Shown piece by piece: positions 16,978 to 25,025 of a stretch of DNA of 64,000 nt. The notes under the pieces were generated by a model that had not been told where the DNA came from, made no database searches, and saw only the letters and a list, made by a program, of their open reading frames with translations. A program made the translations under genes and the position numbers. The stretch comes from CAZFLM01 sp964519955 (GTDB taxonomy: Bacteria; Armatimonadota; Chthonomonadetes; Chthonomonadales; CAJBBX01). Position 1 is the first letter of the stretch, and the number at the start of each line of letters is the position of its first letter. The stretch covers positions 58,252 to 122,251 of the forward strand of contig CAZFLM010000011.1 in assembly GCA_964519955.1 (NCBI GenBank), in the 5' to 3' direction.

Positions 16978-18414
16978 ATGGCGTCGTTCAGCGGTTACTC
17001 GGCATCCCAGCGGGCGCGGCTGCGCGCTCTGTACCAGGAAGTCGATTGGCAGGCGCTCATCGCGGACGAGGCGCTGATCGAACAGGCGCGCGCGAGCGTG
17101 CGTACGCCTCCTCCGTCGCCGTCGCAGAGCGAAGGCACCGCCCAGTATCTGCGCGAGCAAAACTCCGCCGCCGTGAGCGAGTTGGCTGCGTCAGGCGGCG
17201 CCGACCTGGAGCGCGCCGCGGCGGTGCTGGCGGATTGGCGGCGCCCGCTGCGGTCCGACTCGCGGTTCCCGTTCCACTTCCTCGGCCTCGTTCTCACCCT
17301 CGACTGCTGCTTCAGTCCGCGCTGTCTCTACTGCAACCAGTCGCACCTGCCGACGCACATGACGATGCCGGACTGGCGGCGTGTCATCGCCGAGGCGGCG
17401 GACCCACAGCCGCCCTACGTGTACCTGACCGGAGGCGAGCCGCTGCTGCTTGGCGAGGACGTGTGGGGCGACGACGGCCTGATCGCCTATGCGACCGGCC
17501 TTGGCTGCGCGGTGAACATCAACACGAACGCCGCGCTCATCACGCCGGAGGTGGCGCTGCGGCTGGCGAAGGTGGGCCTCGCGCGGCTCCATATCTCGGT
17601 CGACAGCGCTGATCCCGCGACCCAGGCGGGGCTCTTCCGCGGCGAAGAGCGCGTCGGCGAGGTCTGGCGGGGCATCGACAACGTGTTGATCGCGCGCGAG
17701 GTGCTGGGCGTGCGCCATCCGCAGATCCACATCAACTGCGTGATGACGCGGCTGAACCTGTTCTCCTTCCCGGATCTCCTGCGACGCATCCTCGACACCG
17801 GTCCGGTGCCATCAGGCCCCGATCCAACCGCCGACCCGGCCTTCCGCGACTTCGGCTTCCACCTCATACCGGTGGGCGGCCCGACCAACGCTCCCATCCG
17901 CCCGACCGCCGACGAGTGGAGGCGCTTCTACACGGAGACGTGGGCGGAGGCGGAGGCGGTGTGGCAGGAGCACCAGCAGCGGATCGGCGTGGCGGAGGAG
18001 AAACGGACAACCCTTGATGGCCATGTGCCGTACGCGAGCCCGTACCTGCGGGTGCGGCACGGGGTGTCGCTGGAGGAGTACTGCGAGCGGGCTGCCCTGG
18101 GCGAGTACTGGCAGGGCGCGCTCACGCAGCGGTGCTACGTGGCCCCGGGGCAGGCGTTCGTGCTGCCGGACGGCTCGCAGCAGTGGTGCGGCGCCCACGC
18201 CATCCGGCGCCCCGAGCCCATCGGGAGTGTGCTGACCGGCACCCTCCGCGGTAACATCCGCGCGCACGCGGATCGCATCGGGGCGCTGCCGGCGGGGGCC
18301 TGTGCAAGCTGCGCCGGCGCCACGTGCGCCATGAACCAGGCAATCGAGCGCAACCTGCGGGAGGCGGCAGAAGCGATGCTGTCGGGGAACGGCGCAAGCT
18401 GCCCCTCGAGGTAG
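16978..18414 (+). CDS. radical SAM protein with non-canonical cysteine spacing
   Basis: The 478-residue protein has a radical SAM core from about residue 100: the cluster cysteines lie in LDCCFSPRCLYCNQ (C110, C111, C116, C119), so the spacing is CX4-5CX2C instead of CX3CX2C. It is followed by YLTGGEPLLL for SAM binding and INTNAALIT. A long N-terminal helical extension (1-95) precedes the core. The C terminus has further cysteines (QRCYVAP, WCGAH, CASCAGATC) that suggest a SPASM-type auxiliary cluster. GAGGAG precedes the ATG. The substrate is unknown; no peptide precursor gene is evident beside it. Confidence 0.8.
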   Translation: MASFSGYSASQRARLRALYQEVDWQALIADEALIEQARASVRTPPPSPSQSEGTAQYLREQNSAAVSELAASGGADLERAAAVLADWRRPLRSDSRFPFHFLGLVLTLDCCFSPRCLYCNQSHLPTHMTMPDWRRVIAEAADPQPPYVYLTGGEPLLLGEDVWGDDGLIAYATGLGCAVNINTNAALITPEVALRLAKVGLARLHISVDSADPATQAGLFRGEERVGEVWRGIDNVLIAREVLGVRHPQIHINCVMTRLNLFSFPDLLRRILDTGPVPSGPDPTADPAFRDFGFHLIPVGGPTNAPIRPTADEWRRFYTETWAEAEAVWQEHQQRIGVAEEKRTTLDGHVPYASPYLRVRHGVSLEEYCERAALGEYWQGALTQRCYVAPGQAFVLPDGSQQWCGAHAIRRPEPIGSVLTGTLRGNIRAHADRIGALPAGACASCAGATCAMNQAIERNLREAAEAMLSGNGASCPSR

Positions 18415-18420
18415 CCATCA

Positions 18421-18447
18421 GGACGGGCACGGAGGCCCATCCCACCA
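18421..18447 (+). repeat. dispersed intergenic repeat, family A
   Basis: Identical over 27 bases to the copy at 9848-9874. It lies between two convergent genes and may serve as a weak hairpin terminator. Confidence 0.8.
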
Positions 18448-18469
18448 CGGCGCTAGTGCGTGGCGCAGG

Positions 18470-19810
18470 CTAGACCATCCCCGCCTCCGGCACGGCGGCC
18501 CGGAACACGGTGATCCCGCCATCGCCGGGCTTCACCTCGTATCCTGTTCCCGCCGGCGCGAAGACGATGCCGCCTCGCTCGACCTTCAGCTCCAGCCCCG
18601 CCCCGCGCACCACGCCGGAGCCGTCGGTCACGATGAGCGAGTCCGGGCCGTGGTCGGCCGGCGCGGAGTGCACCTGCCCCGGCGCCACCGAAATGCGCGA
18701 CAGCTCGAACTCCCGAGCATCGGTGCGGTACACCGTCTCGGTGTCGGAGACGCGCTCCCCATCCAGAATGCCCGGCTTGCCGCTCTCGAACGAGAGCGTG
18801 CGCATCAGCTCCGGCACGTCCACGTGCTTGGGCGTGAGGCCGCCGCGCAGCACGTTGTCCGAGTTGGCCATCAGCTCGACATTCACGCCCTCGAGGTAGG
18901 CGTGGAGCATGCCGGCCGGCTGGTAGGTGCCCTGGCCCGGCTGCAGGTGGACGAGGTTCAGCAGGTAGATGGAGAAGATGCCCCGGTCGCGGTGGCCGTC
19001 CGGCAGCGGGAACGAGCGGGCCGCCTTCAGCGCCCAGTAGTCGGGGGTCGACTTGTCGAGCGGCTCGGACGCCTCCAGGCGGGCGATGAGCGGATCGAGG
19101 ATCGTGTCCACGGAGGACTGCGGCATCGTCATGACGCTGCTGTACAGGGCCCGCAGCAGGTCGCGGCGCTCGGCATCGTAGCGCCGCGCGGCTGCCAGCT
19201 TCTTGTCGAACGAGGGCATCACCGCCTGCAGCTCCGGGGTGGCTCGCAGGACCTCGGATATCTCCTCGAGCGGCCGGAAGCCGTGCAGCATCCAGAACTC
19301 GGTCAGCGCGACGTGGACCTCGGGCTTATGGTTGTCGTCACGGTAGTTGCGCGTCGCCGCGCCCGGCTCGATGCCGGCCACGCTCTCGCGCTCGAAACCG
19401 TCCTCGGCCTGCGCCTTGCTGGGGTGCGCCTGGATGGAGAGCATCTGGCGGGCGTCGAGCACCTTCAGCAGGTAGGGGAGCTGTCCGGCGAACCGCTCAG
19501 CGGCATCGGCGCCCAGGATCGCGTCCGGGCGGGCCGCGGTGAGCTGGCTCAGCGGCACGGTGCCGCCATCGACCACGGCCAGCGCCGGCGCCGTGATGTG
19601 CGCGCCGATCCACAGCTCCGCGAACGGACGGCGGTCGGGGTTCGCCAGGCCCAGCAGGTTCGGGATGAAGTCGTACCCGCCCCAACCGTAGTGCTGAACC
19701 GCGCCCTGGAGGCGAAGGAGGCGTGGGCCGTCGCCGTTCGTGTGGATCGATGTGTCTGCCGGCAAGTTGCGTCTCCGTGCGAGGGAATGACTGATCGGTA
19801 CCTTCAGCAT
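18470..19810 (-). CDS. manA: mannose-6-phosphate isomerase, class I
   Basis: It interconverts mannose-6-phosphate and fructose-6-phosphate with a zinc ion. The 446-residue protein shows LQGAVQHYGWGG at the start of the fold, zinc ligands in IQAHPSKAQAE (Gln, His) and DNHKPEVHVAL (Glu), and the late histidine in PAGMLHAYLEGVNVELMANSDN. About 30 residues precede the conserved fold. The ATG at 19810 overlaps the stop of the upstream isomerase gene (ATGCTGA), so the two are translationally coupled and probably act in one sugar pathway. Confidence 0.93.
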   Translation of the reverse strand: MLKVPISHSLARRRNLPADTSIHTNGDGPRLLRLQGAVQHYGWGGYDFIPNLLGLANPDRRPFAELWIGAHITAPALAVVDGGTVPLSQLTAARPDAILGADAAERFAGQLPYLLKVLDARQMLSIQAHPSKAQAEDGFERESVAGIEPGAATRNYRDDNHKPEVHVALTEFWMLHGFRPLEEISEVLRATPELQAVMPSFDKKLAAARRYDAERRDLLRALYSSVMTMPQSSVDTILDPLIARLEASEPLDKSTPDYWALKAARSFPLPDGHRDRGIFSIYLLNLVHLQPGQGTYQPAGMLHAYLEGVNVELMANSDNVLRGGLTPKHVDVPELMRTLSFESGKPGILDGERVSDTETVYRTDAREFELSRISVAPGQVHSAPADHGPDSLIVTDGSGVVRGAGLELKVERGGIVFAPAGTGYEVKPGDGGITVFRAAVPEAGMV

Positions 19811-21237
19811 ACCCGCACGAACTCGATGCCGAACAGGGCCGCGACCTTCTCGAGGGTGGGCGCGACGTGTCCGATGCCGATGGCGCAGTGGTGCGCGGGG
19901 CCGGCCTTCGACCACGCGTTCACGAACGCCTTGGCGCCCACCGAGAACCGGTAGCGGCTGTTGGTGTTGCCGATGTGCAGGATCGGACCCGGCACGGATT
20001 CGCCCTCGGCGGCGAGCAGCTTCAGCTTGCCGGCCCTGTCCTGGACGACCGATAGCAGCGTCACCGGGCCGTTCTTCACGCGCATCTCGATGGACAGCCC
20101 CTGGCCCGGCTTGCCGTGGTAAACCGGCAATGGTACGAGCTTCACCGGCCCGTCCGCGATGGCGATGTGCCCGGGGCCGTCATGCCCGAGCAGGATCACG
20201 TCATCGTAGAAGTCCATCGCGTAGAACTCGGAGAAGGAGCCGCCGGCGCCCAGCTCGTCCATGATCTTCATCGCCTGCACGTTCTTGATCTCGCACTCGC
20301 CGGCGACGGGCACGCCGTGCGCGGTCAGCAGCGAGTTGCCGGCGATGACGGAGGTGACGATGTTCTCGTACTCGTTGCCGGGCTGGCCCTCGTAGTAGTA
20401 GGCCATCGAGCCGATGCGGTGCGCCTCCACGAGCCGATCCAGTGCGCAGGAGGTCCGCGCGGCGCGCTCCAGTTCCGCCTTGCTGCACTCGGGCGATACC
20501 TCGAACTCGGCCGCGAACTGCTGCAGCTTGGCGGCGACCTGCGCCTCGGTTGCCTCGACACGGAGGCGGTGAAGCTCGCACATCTCCAGCAGCTCGAAGT
20601 GGCAGCCGAAGGCCGCCGACTGCTGCGCCATGTCGCTGTAGACGTCCAGCATGCCGCAGTAGTAGTGTCCGAGGACGCCGACGCGGTTGCGGCGCATCGC
20701 CGCGGCGGCCCGGGCCGCTTCGAGCCACCCGTCGATCTCGGCCCACGCCTCCGGGTCGTCCAGCGTGCCGGTCACCAGGTGGTACTCGATGCCAGCTCGG
20801 TTGAAGACGCACGCGATCTCCGGCGCGGAGCAGGCCTGGCAGTGGGCGAGCCACTCACCCGTCATCACGCCGCGGTCGCCCAGCGCGTTGAACGAGTCGT
20901 AGTCGATGGCCGCGACCGGCTGCAGGTTCAGCACGATCACCGGCGCCTTGGCCTTCTGCACGACCGGCAGGACCGTCGAGCTGAGCGCATAGGTGGACAC
21001 GTACAGGAAGATCACCTCGACGTCCCGCTGCTTCAGCATATCGGCCGCGGCGCGTGCCTTCTCCGGGGAGTCGACGAGTCCCGCGTCCACGACCTCGACG
21101 CCGTCTCGCTCGAGGCGACCCCGGATGCGCGCCTGGTAGCCCTGCAGGCGGTCGAGCAGGCCGGCGAACTGCGGCCAGTAGGTGTCGAGGCCAATCCCGA
21201 AGAGGCCGACGCGAATCGACTTGCTCGTTGCTGCCAT
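19804..21237 (-). CDS. L-fucose/L-arabinose isomerase family protein
   Basis: The 477-residue protein belongs to the fucose/arabinose isomerase superfamily: VGLFGIGLDTYWPQFAG at the N terminus, a central Rossmann-like region (VIFLYVSTYALSS, GVLGHYYCGMLDVYSDM), and a C-terminal region with GECEIKNVQAMKIMDELGAGG and HIGNTNSRYRFS. The enzyme would interconvert an aldose and a ketose at a divalent metal ion. The exact sugar cannot be told from sequence. It sits between a flavodoxin gene (41 bases upstream) and manA (7-base overlap), so aldose entry into the fructose-6-phosphate pool is a plausible role. Confidence 0.82.
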   Translation of the reverse strand: MAATSKSIRVGLFGIGLDTYWPQFAGLLDRLQGYQARIRGRLERDGVEVVDAGLVDSPEKARAAADMLKQRDVEVIFLYVSTYALSSTVLPVVQKAKAPVIVLNLQPVAAIDYDSFNALGDRGVMTGEWLAHCQACSAPEIACVFNRAGIEYHLVTGTLDDPEAWAEIDGWLEAARAAAAMRRNRVGVLGHYYCGMLDVYSDMAQQSAAFGCHFELLEMCELHRLRVEATEAQVAAKLQQFAAEFEVSPECSKAELERAARTSCALDRLVEAHRIGSMAYYYEGQPGNEYENIVTSVIAGNSLLTAHGVPVAGECEIKNVQAMKIMDELGAGGSFSEFYAMDFYDDVILLGHDGPGHIAIADGPVKLVPLPVYHGKPGQGLSIEMRVKNGPVTLLSVVQDRAGKLKLLAAEGESVPGPILHIGNTNSRYRFSVGAKAFVNAWSKAGPAHHCAIGIGHVAPTLEKVAALFGIEFVRVC

Positions 21238-21278
21238 GACCGTTCTCCTCGCTTGCGTGTTGGCGCGGGTCAAGGGGC

Positions 21279-21848
21279 CTACTCGGCCGCCGCCTCCGCT
21301 TCCTTGCGCCGCCGCCGTACCTCGACCGGGTGCTGGTCCGCGCGGCCGTCCACGTAGAACGCCACCCAGTGCGCGACGCGCTCGCCGAGGCAGCGGCAGG
21401 AGGCGATCTCCCGCTCGGCGCGCGGCTCCCCGGCGAGCACCGCGCCGTAGTGCAGCGTGAACTGCTTGGCGACGTAGTCCGGGATGCCGAAGACCACCAT
21501 GCCGTAGTTCATCGCGATGGTCATCAGCGCCTGGCAGGTCAGCTCGGCGCCGCCGCCCCAGCCGCCGGAGGACGAGAAGACGCCGGCGAACTTGCCGTCG
21601 ACCTGGCCGAACACGTCGGCAACCTTCTCGTCCCAGAAGCGCTTCATCTTCCACGACACGGTGCCCATGTTCACCGGGCTGCCGATGGCGATGCCCTGGC
21701 ACCAGAGGAGGTCCTCCGGGCCGGCGTCGTCAATGTGCAGAAGGCGCACCTCGATGCCCTCGACCGACCGGGCGCCCTCCGCCACCTGCTCCGCCATCTT
21801 CCGGGTGTTGCCCGACTGGCTGTCGTAGATCACCAGTACGTTGCCCAT
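21279..21848 (-). CDS. flavodoxin-fold NAD(P)H:quinone oxidoreductase-like protein (WrbA/flavodoxin)
   Basis: The 189-residue protein starts MGNVLVIYDSQSGNTRKMAEQVA, the FMN phosphate-binding loop of flavodoxins. It continues with GIAIGSPVNMGTVSWKMKRFWDE and FSSSGGWGGGAELT, loops that contact FMN in the WrbA branch. A charged Lys/Arg/Glu tail follows. It is the first gene of a likely three-gene minus-strand operon with the isomerase and manA. A link to sugar metabolism is not obvious. Confidence 0.85.
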   Translation of the reverse strand: MGNVLVIYDSQSGNTRKMAEQVAEGARSVEGIEVRLLHIDDAGPEDLLWCQGIAIGSPVNMGTVSWKMKRFWDEKVADVFGQVDGKFAGVFSSSGGWGGGAELTCQALMTIAMNYGMVVFGIPDYVAKQFTLHYGAVLAGEPRAEREIASCRCLGERVAHWVAFYVDGRADQHPVEVRRRRKEAEAAAE

Positions 21849-21892
21849 GGGTGTGCGCTCTCCGTTAGCCTGACCTACTCATGAGTGGCACT

Positions 21893-21942
21893 GGACGGGC
21901 ACCCTTCGGCAAGCTCAGGGCAGGCTCAGGCCCATCCCACCA
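21893..21942 (+). repeat. variant of dispersed repeat family A
   Basis: The ends match family A (GGACGGGC and GGCCCATCCCACCA), but the loop is replaced by about 28 bases including CCTTCGGCAAGCTCAGG. This looks like one repeat inserted in another. It lies between two minus-strand genes. Confidence 0.65.
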
Positions 21943-21977
21943 CTGGACTTTGCACCGTCCAGGTTGGTGCGGGTCGG

Positions 21978-23999
21978 TTACTTCCGGCCGACCAGGATGA
22001 CAGCGTGCCGCGGCGCGAGTTCGAGGGCGACGCTGCCGGCCGCGCCGGACGCCGCGGGTCCGGTGGCGCCGGTGGCCGGATCGAGCTGCAGCCAGCCGCG
22101 CGTCCACGGCGTCGCCAGGTTGCCCTTGTACGCGCCGCCGCCCGCGTTCAGCACGACCACGATCGGCCTGCCATCGCGCGTGTAGCGGCCGAGCATCACG
22201 TGCTCATCGGCGGTGTCCAGCCGGTACTCGGGCTGGATGGCGGCGGCCATCGATGCGCCCGTGAGCTGCTGCCCTGCCGCATCGCGGAGCACCTTGCCGC
22301 CCTTCGCCTGGAACCGGGCCACGACCTTCGCCGCGGCTGCGGGCAGCTCGACGCCCTCGGGGAGGACGATGGCGCGGAACGCGTGGCCCTTCACGACCAG
22401 CCGGCCGTCGCCGCGGACCTGCGCCTTCGCCAGGAACTCGTGGTCGATGAGGCAGAAGTGGACCTGGTTCCGGGCGAGCGTCTGCCCGAGCCGCTCGAAC
22501 GAGTTGTACAGCGTCTGGGCGCGGGCGCTCTGCGAGGCTCCGCTGATCGGCGCGGCGGTCGGCCGGTACTCCGCCCATAGGTCGCGCACCGGGTAGTAGA
22601 GCAGCACGTCGGGGTCGAGCCTCGCGGGCTTGAGGATCGCGTTCAGCCGGCCCACGTACTCGCAGTACGCGCGGTAGTCGTCGGCCGACCGGTCGGCGAT
22701 GCCGTAGTAGAGGGTGAACTCGGTGACGCCCCAGGCAGCTTGCCACGCCGCGGCGGCCTGCATACTGCCGACGGACGCCGGCCCCGCGTGGCTCATCTTC
22801 TCGGAGAAGTCGCTGATCTCGGTGAACACGCGCCGCCCCCCGCGCAGCACCGCCGCCGAGGCGGGCAGAGCCACCGTCATCCAACTCCCGTTCATGAAGG
22901 TCTCGGGGTTCGACGAGAGCATGTCGAGGCCGGGGATGTGCATGTGGCTCAGCGCCTTGAGGCCGTTGCCCTCCAGCGTCGGGTGGTGCAGCAGCGCCTC
23001 CTCCCACAGCGTGTGGCCCGACGACGCCACGCCGTTCGCCGCGCACCATCGCTCCAGCGCGCCGAAGAAGCGGTCGGAGATGAGGTCGGCGACGAGGCTC
23101 CAGTACTGCGTGCGCACCTTGCGGTCGGCGTCCGTGTCGCCCGTGAACAGGCTCTTGCGCGACGCCATGAGGTCCTCGCCGAAGCGCTCCTTGTAGCGGT
23201 CGACGATGTCGTAGACCCAGGGAACGGCCGGCAGAGCCTTGACGGTCGGATCGACCGCGTCGACGACCGGCACGTTCCGGCGCGCCTCCTCGGGGATCTG
23301 GCCGAGGTTCACGGTGATCAGCGACGGCTCGTCGGTGAAGAAGGCGGGCACGGTGGCGCCGATGTGAGAACCGAGCCGGGCCTTGTACGCCTCGTGCGTC
23401 TTCTCGATGAAGCACCGCACCGCGCGGTCGTCGATCAGGTTGATGTAGCGCCGGGCCGCGTAGTAGTTGTTGCTGGCATGCGTGAACTCGTATGCCGGGC
23501 GCACGACGAATGGGTCGGCCTTCGACGCATCGTACGCCAGCTCCATCGCCTCGTACTCGGGGTGGTCACGCAGCACCAGGCCGCCGGCCGCGCCGCTCGG
23601 GTAGCCGGCCTCGTCGTAGATCCATGCGGTGAGCCCCAGCTTCTTGCAGGCATCGACGGCGGCGACCAGCGCGTTCCAGCTCGGCTCCGACTCCAGGTAG
23701 TTCTCGAACGTGACATTGCACACGACGCCGCCGAGCCCACGGTCCTTGTAGTAGCTCATGCTGGCGTGGGTGGCTTCGCCGATGCTGGCGTCCGCCACGA
23801 TCTGGCCCATGCCGGCCGGCGCCTTGCCGGCCGGGTCGATGCCGTGGATGATCTGCAGGGGCCGGTCTCCCGCAGGCGGGCTGGCCCAGCGCTTCGCCCA
23901 GGAGGCGGGCAGCTCGGCGGGTCTGGCCTGGCCCATCGCGGCGCTCGCACCGAACGCCAGAACGATCAGACAAGCGGCTTCCAACGCAACAACAGACAT
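21978..23999 (-). CDS. secreted GH106-like glycoside hydrolase (alpha-L-rhamnosidase-like)
   Basis: The 673-residue protein starts with a signal peptide (MSVVALEAACLIVLAFGASAA). GAAGGAG nine bases upstream of 23999 supports this start over an ATG at 24020. The body matches large GH106-like rhamnosidase relatives: WIYDEAGYPSGAAGG early, AFFTDEPSLITVN and a long TIM-barrel region with DMLSSNPETFMNGS. The C-terminal third, from about residue 480, has a glutamine-amidotransferase-like lobe (CLIDHEFLAKAQV, AIVLPEGVELPAAA). It would act on plant-type or exopolysaccharide glycosides outside the cytoplasm. Substrate is inferred. Confidence 0.72.
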   Translation of the reverse strand: MSVVALEAACLIVLAFGASAAMGQARPAELPASWAKRWASPPAGDRPLQIIHGIDPAGKAPAGMGQIVADASIGEATHASMSYYKDRGLGGVVCNVTFENYLESEPSWNALVAAVDACKKLGLTAWIYDEAGYPSGAAGGLVLRDHPEYEAMELAYDASKADPFVVRPAYEFTHASNNYYAARRYINLIDDRAVRCFIEKTHEAYKARLGSHIGATVPAFFTDEPSLITVNLGQIPEEARRNVPVVDAVDPTVKALPAVPWVYDIVDRYKERFGEDLMASRKSLFTGDTDADRKVRTQYWSLVADLISDRFFGALERWCAANGVASSGHTLWEEALLHHPTLEGNGLKALSHMHIPGLDMLSSNPETFMNGSWMTVALPASAAVLRGGRRVFTEISDFSEKMSHAGPASVGSMQAAAAWQAAWGVTEFTLYYGIADRSADDYRAYCEYVGRLNAILKPARLDPDVLLYYPVRDLWAEYRPTAAPISGASQSARAQTLYNSFERLGQTLARNQVHFCLIDHEFLAKAQVRGDGRLVVKGHAFRAIVLPEGVELPAAAAKVVARFQAKGGKVLRDAAGQQLTGASMAAAIQPEYRLDTADEHVMLGRYTRDGRPIVVVLNAGGGAYKGNLATPWTRGWLQLDPATGATGPAASGAAGSVALELAPRHAVILVGRK

Positions 24000-24039
24000 G
24001 CGGCTAGTTCTCCTTCTCAAGTGGCCACGGTGGGGCCAC

Positions 24040-24968
24040 GGATAGATGCGGGTTGGGCGGTGGCCAGGCGCGGCTCAGGGCACAGCGTACCGAGCCAGGA
24101 GCGTGAGCGACTGGTCTGTCGTGATCGGTAGGNNNNNNNNNNNNNNNNNNNNNNNNNNNNNNNNNNNNNNNNNNNNNNNNNNNNNNNNNNNNNNNNNNNN
24201 NNNNNNNNNNNNNNNNNNNNNNNNNNNNNNNNGTCGCCGACTACAGCAGACCGCTCCCTCACGGTCGCGGCTCGGCACGCTGTGCGCAGCAGCGCCCTGC
24301 TCCTTCTGTCCGCGGACGGCGCGGACGCCAGTCGCGGCTCGGTACCGCGTGCTGATCGGGGCACAACGTTCCGAGCCAGGGGCGTGAGCGACTGGTCCGT
24401 GGTAATCGGTAGGTCATGTCGTCGCCGGCGCCGGGTTGTCGCCGACTACAGCAGACCGCTCCCTCACGGTCGCGGCTCGGCACGCTGTGCGCGGCGGCGC
24501 CCCGCTCCTTCTGTCCGCGGACGGCCCGGACGCCAGTCGCGGCTCGGTACCACGTGCTGATCGGGGCACAGCGTACCGAGCCAGGAGCGTGAGCGACTGG
24601 TCTGTCGTGATCGGTAGGTCGTGCTGTCACTGGCGCCGGGTTGTCGCCGACTACAGCAGACCGCTCCCTCACGGTCGCGGCTCGGCACGCTGTGCGCGGC
24701 GGCGCCCCGCTCCTTCTGTCCGCGGACGGCCCGGACGCCAGTCGCGGCTCGGTACCACGTGCTGATCGGGGCACAGCGTACCGAGCCAGGAGCGTGAGCG
24801 ACTGGTCTGTCGTGATCGGTAGGTCGTGCTGTCACTGGCGCCGGGTTGTCGCCGACTACAGCAGACCGCTCCCTCACGGTCGCGGCTCGGTACGCTGTGC
24901 GCGGCGGCACCCCGCTCCTTTCGTCCGCGGACGGCGCGGACGCCAGTCGCGGCTCTGTACCACGTGCG
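24040..24968. repeat. 205-bp tandem repeat array, interrupted by an assembly gap
   Basis: The anchor GTCGCCGACTACAGCAG recurs at 24233, 24438, 24643 and 24848, an exact 205-base period. A partial unit lies before the gap, so at least four and a half copies are visible. Each unit holds two halves that are imperfect reverse complements (CCGAGCCAGGAGCGTGAGCG and CGCTCCCTCACGGTCGCGG), so a unit can fold into a long hairpin, plus CCGTCCGCGGACGG. All frames through it are repetitive and not credible as protein. It fills the 1-kb space between two glycosidase genes. Confidence 0.9.
24133..24232. other. assembly gap of 100 N inside the 205-bp array
   Basis: Exactly 100 N, the usual placeholder for unknown length. 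It lies within the tandem repeat, so the true copy number is not known. Confidence 0.99.
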
Positions 24969-25025
24969 CCGCGGCAGCCACCCGCCGTTCAACCTTCGAC
25001 GTTCGGCCTTCGACGCCCTCGCCCC

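Noticed and set aside
24233..24968. Protein genes across the 205-bp array on both strands
   Set aside because: The frames only translate the repeat again and again, show no ribosome sites and run through an assembly gap.
24040..24968. CRISPR array
   Set aside because: The 205-base unit repeats almost entirely without unique spacers, and no cas genes are nearby.
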